A stretch of 37,022 nucleotides of DNA. Source: a virus. The stretch spans positions 1 through 37,022 of IMG/VR virus record IMGVR_UViG_3300018080_000356; one strand, given 5' to 3'. Under the pieces are notes generated by a model. It was not told the DNA's origin. It saw nothing but the letters and a program-made list of their open reading frames with translations, and ran no database searches. Of the stretch, positions 17,001 to 23,200 are shown one piece after another. A program made the translations under genes and the position numbers. Numbering within the stretch: the first letter of the stretch is position 1; each line of letters opens with the position of its first letter.

Positions 17001-17523
17001 ATTCGGGCAGTCCAGCACAGAACTGATCTCCAAGGTTGACCGGTTTCTAGTTGATCTCTACAAGAAACTCGATACTCCTCACCAGGAGTTTGAAAAGGCT
17101 ATCCGAGGCGACTACTTACCTAAGACTCCAAGAGTGGTTGCCACACAAGCCGAGGAGATTGAACGTCCGTCGCAGTTCGCCCCTCCCTTCTCTGCTCCTA
17201 ACCGTTTCTCCTTGGGTGATCCAGAGGCCACTTCTGGGGCCATCGGAACTAACCGGGATAACATCTCGAAGTCATGGGAGGCGTTCGGCAAGAATCTCAG
17301 GAGCAACGCGAAGAAGTCTTCGTTGACAAAAGAGATCAGCCAGGATCAGGCCAGCATCCAACGCCTCACGCAAACCCGTGAACGTCTGGTCCAGCAATTG
17401 GAATCCGACGCTGTTGTGGTTGGCACTGATGTCCCCAAGGCCATTGAATCTATCGATGAAAGAATTGCCGAACTCCGCCAGGACGTGGCCAACAAACAAC
17501 TTGAGCTAAGAACTAACACCTGA
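14044..17523 (+). CDS. Baseplate hub protein (gp27/gpD-like) with long C-terminal extension
   Basis: A 1159-aa protein from ATG 14044, overlapping the previous stop as TGATG; a TTG one codon earlier is less likely. Residues 1-500 look like a hub: strand-rich N-terminus (YITSIQTDLSVESVPGSASI), IYAKGYYLVEG, a YYPIFWGIITEVTDNYSGGE strand typical of gpD/XkdQ hubs, a middle domain, and a closing WYLQGISHSFSAGSRAMTT with LNLTAKRSKF near 470-500. In T4, trimeric gp27 links tube and spike. A CPQC pair (C37, C40) lies in the N-terminal strand region, which is uncommon. Residues 500-1159 are an extension without a fold I recognise; coiled-coil stretches lie at about 919-985 and 1097-1159, and a CVC pair precedes the first. 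The extension could trimerise around the spike. It overlaps the spike gene by one base. Confidence 0.78.
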   Translation: MARGPYQGTFLPNVRPTIVTAPDAIVFINGEQEVVSCPQCSRSFDFNRYITSIQTDLSVESVPGSASIQLSIPRHTIDDFYFDGTAIITPMMEVEIYAKGYYLVEGIPQYYPIFWGIITEVTDNYSGGEHTVSISCSDILKWWELCQMNINPAYTVPAGQRGRNMGQNVYAQTNPYDIIFSLAFQSFGDIVVGTGSLNQLVKETAQRPVFDAALADLMGYWQQRFSRMRSNLVLYGTQGVAVRGDTLYQAYSQSNPPGTVPKKRFASTAVSYANGGNDGGQMVFDPTSSNVAAYRNVFSQAGQVDLWQSEFQTKLELANAAKEAIGFEFYMDVTGDIVFKPPFYNLDVLGNKPVSWIQDIDIESWDFGDSESEVVTQIILQGQWGGINDYGMPADVTPFTSVTDYHLLRKYGWRSRPLNSEFMGNVHTMFYHGLDLLDRLNSRRHRGTVTIPMRPELRIGFPVYVAPKDQVWYLQGISHSFSAGSRAMTTLNLTAKRSKFIAPRGVGVLKLQKFSGEAEKNKAGTPDSFHYSSRQLSKSGVFSLDVRNAASVPPTEEAFNSKSGDDNPYEPLILRHPKTGRIVGYPNVVMAYTRPFAPADISDQAGEKKGGANKYVPKEAQAQTQLAKDAYDERIHPKFKANDEDALTDKYLNNRYQYGLNSAGVYIYAHDASARGGAISEILTLPKKNLNVTPKSDSSLNVLASQTAMIRPVSDERGFEVIGHYRYGRRVSLKDGRLITNVDAKTQSRATVDVQLALSGGMQEMLTAESQGLTTVHTGYANPAGTLTTLTPEERQSAAVLNPDSREPEFVDVGDNFVDNAPLGSQQNQGSPEVEASQLSRALTLMEMSVKDASTYNNENCVCLTGRQDLAFINSGYQVRTLTGGSSAEEEQTALSSLEALGGPVNSGASQAAARNVNSLTAQVRTAEERLAELDRRLNQPDADVAAITNEHLDQQRVVRRLKVRLTEAEERLEEVQSKYQTENSIFGQSSTELISKVDRFLVDLYKKLDTPHQEFEKAIRGDYLPKTPRVVATQAEEIERPSQFAPPFSAPNRFSLGDPEATSGAIGTNRDNISKSWEAFGKNLRSNAKKSSLTKEISQDQASIQRLTQTRERLVQQLESDAVVVGTDVPKAIESIDERIAELRQDVANKQLELRTNT

Positions 17524-19685
17524 TGACTGACTATATACCAAAGACCCCGTCGGGGTACGTGCCTGGAACTGAGTTCGTTGATCAGGGAGACCCTTACGGC
17601 TTAAAGCTCGGGATCATAACCCGCGTTGACGAGGTGGAACTCAAGTGTGATGTCAGGGTGATCACTGGCGGAGCGGAACGTTTCGAGATCGATTTGACTC
17701 AGGCTATGACCGGCCCGCGCAGCTTTTGGGGAGGTATTCCTGAGGTCAACTCCATGGTGCTCATCGGGTACCGGCGACGCCATAAGCAGATCTGGGACGC
17801 TGTGATTCTTGGGTACGTCCCTACCGGCAAACGTTCGGCCATGCGTTTTGATCCGTTGTCCGCGTCGAACCCGGCCGAGATCGACCCGGAGGACGCCGAC
17901 CTTTACAGAAAAGTATTCACCCCTCAGACCCGTTATAAGCGACTGAAGCTACAGCCGGGTGACGTTGGCGGGATGTCCGCTTCGGGGTCTGAGTTTGCCC
18001 TCACCAAAGATGTGAGGATGATCAACCGGGCCGGGGATCTCTTCGAGCTTCGAGACAGCGATAGGACATTGGTATCGCAGTCCCTACATCGTGTGGAGAG
18101 TGATGCTGGGGTGTTTCGCCTCTCTGGTGCCGCTCGCAGGAGCGGGTTCTTTCTGCCGCCCGACATATTCTCAGAGGGTAAGAAGCTCAAAACTACCGAC
18201 GAGGGTTACTACGGCGGTGACATTCTCAAGCGGTTTACTGTGTCTGAAGGCACGGTGTTGGACGCCATCAACAATGAAACAGCATTCCCGTCCATAACGT
18301 TTTCCAATGGGCGTCAGGCTCATTACCCCGCCAATTTGTCTGGCGCGAACACAGAGGATGCGAACCCCGACAACAGGGGTGTGGCGGAAGTGTACACAGA
18401 GGATCGCGTAGAGATATCCCACACCACTGATTTGACTCAGGAGGTGCGCGAAGAGGTCGATGGTTTTCAAATGGACAGGCGTCCGGTCTACATCGAACGC
18501 ATCCTTGGAACCTTAATCGGGAACGACACCTCCTCGTCTACAGGGCTACAACAATACGGTCAGATACTTCGTCCCAGGATCTTCGATGATTTTCTGGCCA
18601 CGGGGAAAGCCAATTTCGTTACAGAGCCTATCGCTAGATCGCCCCTGGACGACCAGGAGACTTACACGACGGCTGGCGCTTTTTTGCTTCGCATCGTGCC
18701 GCCGCCAAGTCCGGCTGGGAAGTCGGATACGACGAGCGCCTTCGCCGCCGCTATCTCTAAGCAGGGCAAGCTGTTTGTCAACATTCCAGGGTCGAGGGCT
18801 GAGAAGTATAGTTCCGGGGCGACCAAGAACGTATCCGCCGAAGTTAACATGGACGGCGCTCTCAAGATGCGTCTCGGAGCAGCCAAACCCGACAACATTG
18901 CTCTCCATTTGACTCTCGAAGGCGGGGCTGTCTTCGACTTCAAGGGCAGTTCGTCCGGCGCTGGCCTGAAATTCCGCACGCACTCGTCCTATGTTGTGGA
19001 GGCTCAAGGCGTCCAGGACAACAACAATGTGGCGTACAGCGAGAACCTTCAAGGCAACCGTGAAGCCTACAGTTCTGGGGATAGTGTTGAGAACGTCGCT
19101 GGGGCCAAGGCCACGACTGTGAACGGCGGCTACGCTGTCCTGGCCGACCGGTACAGCGTCAATGCTCAGTCCGGCATGGGGGTAAACGCTGGCGAGTACA
19201 ATGTCCTTGTCTCCGGGAAGAGTCAGTACCAGTACGCCATGCAGGTGTTGGAAACCGTGGTGGTCGGAGGAAAGGTATCGACCGTCCTGGCCGGTGGAGT
19301 GGCAGAAACCATCACTGTTGGGGCAAAGAGTACCACCGTCGCCAGCGGTGCCATGGCCGTGAATGTTCCGGCTGGGGCCTATTCGGTAACTGTCGGGACG
19401 GGTGCTGTTTCGATTTCTACCGCTTCCGGAGCACTGTCTCTGGCTGCCGCCGCTGGAGCGGTGTCGGTCACAGCCGGTTTGGCATTGAGTCTCACAGCCG
19501 GGTCAGCCATGACGTTGACGGCTCCTGTGGGGATAGTCCTTACTTCCGCTCAGGTCCTCCTTGGAGCGCCCGCCGCAGCCTTTGGTGTGTCAAGAGGTAT
19601 ACCTATGCTGCCTCCTGGCTCGCCCAGCCTGGATTGGATCACGGGCTTACCATTACAAGGGTGCGCTGTGGTGAGATCTGTCTGA
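17523..19685 (+). CDS. Baseplate spike protein: OB-fold plus C-terminal beta-helix (gp5/gpV-like)
   Basis: A 720-aa protein forming the membrane-piercing needle below the hub. Residues 25-105 have the OB-fold pattern of gpV/gp5/VgrG spikes: LGIITRVDEVELKCDVRV, SFWGGIPEVNSMVLIGYRR and WDAVILGYVPTG. Residues 110-560 are a strand-rich middle. From about 575 to 695 the chain is a run of short alternating hydrophobic/small-residue repeats with Gly, Val, Ala, Ser and Thr (SVTVGTGAVSISTASGALSL; AVSVTAGLALSLTAGSAMTL), as expected for a triple-stranded beta-helix. No lysozyme domain is inserted, unlike T4 gp5; the wall-cutting activity is on the 12212 product. The C-terminus (GIPMLPPGSPSLDWITGLPL) may receive a tip protein. 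Start and stop overlap both neighbours by one base (TGATG). Confidence 0.85.
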   Translation: MTDYIPKTPSGYVPGTEFVDQGDPYGLKLGIITRVDEVELKCDVRVITGGAERFEIDLTQAMTGPRSFWGGIPEVNSMVLIGYRRRHKQIWDAVILGYVPTGKRSAMRFDPLSASNPAEIDPEDADLYRKVFTPQTRYKRLKLQPGDVGGMSASGSEFALTKDVRMINRAGDLFELRDSDRTLVSQSLHRVESDAGVFRLSGAARRSGFFLPPDIFSEGKKLKTTDEGYYGGDILKRFTVSEGTVLDAINNETAFPSITFSNGRQAHYPANLSGANTEDANPDNRGVAEVYTEDRVEISHTTDLTQEVREEVDGFQMDRRPVYIERILGTLIGNDTSSSTGLQQYGQILRPRIFDDFLATGKANFVTEPIARSPLDDQETYTTAGAFLLRIVPPPSPAGKSDTTSAFAAAISKQGKLFVNIPGSRAEKYSSGATKNVSAEVNMDGALKMRLGAAKPDNIALHLTLEGGAVFDFKGSSSGAGLKFRTHSSYVVEAQGVQDNNNVAYSENLQGNREAYSSGDSVENVAGAKATTVNGGYAVLADRYSVNAQSGMGVNAGEYNVLVSGKSQYQYAMQVLETVVVGGKVSTVLAGGVAETITVGAKSTTVASGAMAVNVPAGAYSVTVGTGAVSISTASGALSLAAAAGAVSVTAGLALSLTAGSAMTLTAPVGIVLTSAQVLLGAPAAAFGVSRGIPMLPPGSPSLDWITGLPLQGCAVVRSV

Positions 19686-20263
19686 TGCCTTTAAACCCGC
19701 CAGCACTTGCGACGGGATTCGTCGCCCCGAACCTACTTGCCGTCGGCAACATTGGGATCGGTGTGCCTAAGTTCTCACTCGGAGTGGCGATTGGGGTCTG
19801 CCAATACTTTGGGATTTACGCCAAGGTTACAACGGTTGATACCGGGACCCTTGGTGTAGGCACCAGCATCATACCATTGATCGTACCGTTCCCTCTTTTA
19901 CAAGCCTCTTTGTATACCGGCTTTTCATCGATGGGAATCTTAGGCCCGATGTCGCCCTTGATGATTACCGGGCTATCAAATGGACTCATGACAGGTTGGA
20001 TAGCGTTGGCGCTTATACAGACGAATCATCCCGGTATCGGAACGGGCACGGGAGTGGCCAAGATCGTCGGGGCTTCTGCGATTCCGGCCATGATCACTGG
20101 TCTGGCGGCGGTGGGGATGGTCGGTGAAGGGTCCATCAAAACGGCGACAGCTATTGGCATGGCCCTGGACATAACTTTTGCGGCGTTTGTTCAACCTGTG
20201 CCTATCGTGGGTTCGGCCTCTCCTGCGGGCGGAGTGGGTGTTGGATTCGGGTCGGTGATCTAA
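19685..20263 (+). CDS. Internally triplicated Gly-rich hydrophobic protein, possible spike tip
   Basis: A 192-aa protein starting MPLNPPALATG. ATG 19685 overlaps the spike stop as TGATG; an in-frame ATG at 19634 inside the spike gene is less likely. Almost every residue is hydrophobic, Gly, Ser, Thr or Pro, with very few charges. After a ~30-residue lead, three units of about 60 residues can be laid over each other (30-90, 91-151, 152-192, the last shortened). Each has an amphipathic helix, then a Gly-rich turn (DTGTLGVG, HPGIGTGTG, SPAGGVGVG). I do not recognise a family. The gene follows the spike with no spacer, where PAAR tip proteins are encoded in related machines, but the PAAR signature is absent. 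A membrane-active or pore-like role is an alternative. Confidence 0.75.
   Translation: MPLNPPALATGFVAPNLLAVGNIGIGVPKFSLGVAIGVCQYFGIYAKVTTVDTGTLGVGTSIIPLIVPFPLLQASLYTGFSSMGILGPMSPLMITGLSNGLMTGWIALALIQTNHPGIGTGTGVAKIVGASAIPAMITGLAAVGMVGEGSIKTATAIGMALDITFAAFVQPVPIVGSASPAGGVGVGFGSVI
19772..20260 (+). repeat. Three tandem ~60-residue protein repeats
   Basis: Units lie at 19772-19954, 19955-20137 and 20138-20260, the third lacking its last ~20 residues. Matching features are ITGLSNGLMTGW in unit 2 with GVAIGVCQYFG in unit 1 and TAIGMALDITF in unit 3; the Gly turns DTGTLGVG, PGIGTGTG and PAGGVGVG; and the closing YTGFSSMGILGP (unit 1) with ITGLAAVGMVGE (unit 2), exactly 60 residues apart. Similarity is at protein level only; the DNA has diverged. 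Confidence 0.65.
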
Positions 20264-23200
20264 TGGCTTTCAGTATCAGCGGATATGTGTTGGAACCGAT
20301 TAGAGTTGGTCAAGCCAATTCTCCGTTCACACAGACGCCGGACAACTATATTTCAGATCAGACGGCTTTCGACACAGCCTACCCTTCTGATGAGTCGGAG
20401 CCTCGTAACGATTATCTGGTTTTGATCACCTCTGAGGGGACGCCAATCGCCGGTCTTTTGGCGAACGCGGAGTTCGGGTGGACCAAGAACGAGGTTGTCC
20501 AGCGCCTCGATTATCAGGCCGCTGCCGGTCGATTCGCACCTTTGCCTGGGAGCGTTGTAACAGAGGCGGGGACTCTCACTGTAGACTCCAACGTCGATCG
20601 GATAACGGTTCGACCTCCGGTAAGGTCCGCCCCTGTGCTGGGAGCGCCATACCGTCTGGCGGTCGGTTCCACGGGAAGTGGCACAACCTGGACAGTTTCC
20701 ATCGTAGCCGATGACTCCGGGTTTGGCAGTCCTCCTTCCGGGACAGCCGAGTTGTCTCTTGAGACAGGGCACCTGAACTGGAACACCGGGGACCTGACGA
20801 CCTACTCCGGTCAGCTTGTTCGGTGGCAACAGCAACAGTTCTTCGAGTTCAAAGATTCGACAAGCATCGGGTTGATCGACGATGACGTTGTCCTCTTGAA
20901 CCCCATACCGGGTACCGGTCAGATCCCATTACTGAGGTTCGGGTTCGGGTTGTACTTGGAGACTGTCGAGTTCCCGACTGAGCCTTTGCCGTCCCCGGCG
21001 TCTGGAACGGTCAACTGGGCCTTGGACACAGGACGATTGAAGTTCAACCCGACTGACATATCTAACTACTCCGGGACACCGGTTTATTACGACGGCGTGT
21101 TGTACGATAAAGGGCTGACGCTTCCAAGACAGGTACTGGGCGATATCGCCGCGCCAGCGGCTATCACAGGGTTGCCGCCGACCGGCGTGGATTTGATTTT
21201 CGCGCTCCCTAACGCCAGCCCTTATTACCAGTTCCCTCAATTCACGTATCTGGACAGCGCCTTGTTCTCTTCGGGCAAGACCGGGGTGGTCCAGGTTGAC
21301 CCGTCTTCCGGTGCGGTCCAGTTTTCGGCCGCCGATCAAGCCAAATATGCCGGGGAGTCGGTAACTGTCATATTCGGAGACCTTCCGATCGAGCGTGGTA
21401 TTTCGGTCCGGTTCCTACGCACACCTGTGAATCTCGATGCGTCCCAGACAATCAAGGATGTCACAGCGTTTTATGAGGTTACGAACGCGGTTTGGGCCGA
21501 CCCTATTATCGCGTCCCCTCAGGTGTTCTTACCCTCGACGCCTATCGACGATCCAGCCTACCCCCTCGTCATAGAAATCGCTCAGGGCCAAGGCACATAC
21601 ATATCGAGCAATTTCCCGCGTCTCGATGTGCCTTCTCCGCCGACAGGGCTTGGGTATTACATCGGCTTCGACGAAGGCGTGTTGTATTTCGCCCAGCGTA
21701 AGTATCAGACACTGGTGCCAATTCTTCAGCCGACCACGGGTGTCGCGTTACCGGACCCATTGGTCTTGACTGGTAACATTGTTTTGGAGCTTGAGACAGG
21801 TCCAGGGACCGGTACTTACACTCCGCTGGTTCTTGGGACTGACGCACTACTTGATCCGACTTCTGGTGTTGTCTCCCTTGTAACGAGCTATCCGATCATC
21901 GTGGAAGGGGTGGCCTCGTTTTCAGGGACCACATTTGAAGACCCTCTAGCTGATTTTGTCAGCACGGGCATTCAACCTGGGTATTTGATAGAGGTGTCCA
22001 CAACGGCCGCCGAAGGGGTCTACACGGTCGCCAATGTTGTGTCCGCGACGGAATTGGAGACGGACGTAGCGTCTCCCGCGAGTGTTACCGGGGCGGCTTA
22101 TACTATTCGGCAGAACCGGGAAATCCTCGCGGACCGGTTCTTTGGTGAAGTGATACTGATCGATCCGTCCACCAAGGTACAACGCTTACGGTCACTGGGG
22201 CCAGCTACTAACGCTCCTCGTCTGAACATCCCGACGGCATACGTCACAACCTCTGGTTTCCGCTTCGGCCCGGCCGCCGCCGCCCAGTTTGCCACGGTTG
22301 TGCTCGTACCTACGGACCTTGATTTCACCAGCCCGCCAGCCGGGACCGTGGAGATAAGCGAGGCGACGGGTAATCTGAACTTCTCCGCAGCCGATCTTGG
22401 GACCGAAGTCTTCTGGATGCGGGAACTGGTCATCAAGACCGACTATATCCTTCAAGCTGGTTTGGGGCTGATCCAATTTACTGACCGAATGCTCTCCCTA
22501 GAGGAGATCCTGGTTACATACACAACGGAACCGCCTTCCACTGAACCGCCGACGGACCCTGATCCTCCTCAACAGGAGTATGGCCGGTTCTTGATCCGTA
22601 AGGAGATCACTCAGGATCATCCAACCCCTACGTCCACCTTGGAATTCAACGTGGCTGGATTGGATGTGGCTGATGACCCACCCCCTGCGGTGTTTCGAGG
22701 CGGTCGCCCACAGGAACTCGGGGTTCAATGTACGGTAGATACGGCGGCATCTACGATTACGTTTCTCCCCGACGACCATTTGACAGATGCGCTGCCCCAT
22801 GGGGCGACCATCGGGCCGGACGAGCGTGTCTACATCGACTACTACGTGACTCAGGCTGTGGGCGGGGAGAAGACCATCACGGTGCTCAATCCGCCCATTC
22901 TGACGGCTGTTGTTAACATTGCCGTGATTGACGAGAACGGGGACCCGAACAATAAATTCACCGTCCATGGAGACCACACCGCGAGCTTCCCACCAGACTA
23001 CTTGCTTCGTATCGAGAACGAGCAGGTCTATCTGATAGGTAGCTCGACATACAACCCGACGACAAACGAGACCACTGTCGAACTCTATGGGAATCAGGTT
23101 TTCCAGGATGCGTTCACGGACCCGAACGTGTTCGTCTCTTCAGGAGCAACTCCTATCACGAGCGCCCCGCTGGCTCCGTCGTATTTCGCAGCGGAGCTTG

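Noticed and set aside
19634-19684. Earlier start for the triplicated protein inside the spike gene
   Set aside because: The TGATG overlap at 19685 matches the neighbouring junctions, and the extra 17 residues do not fit the protein's composition.
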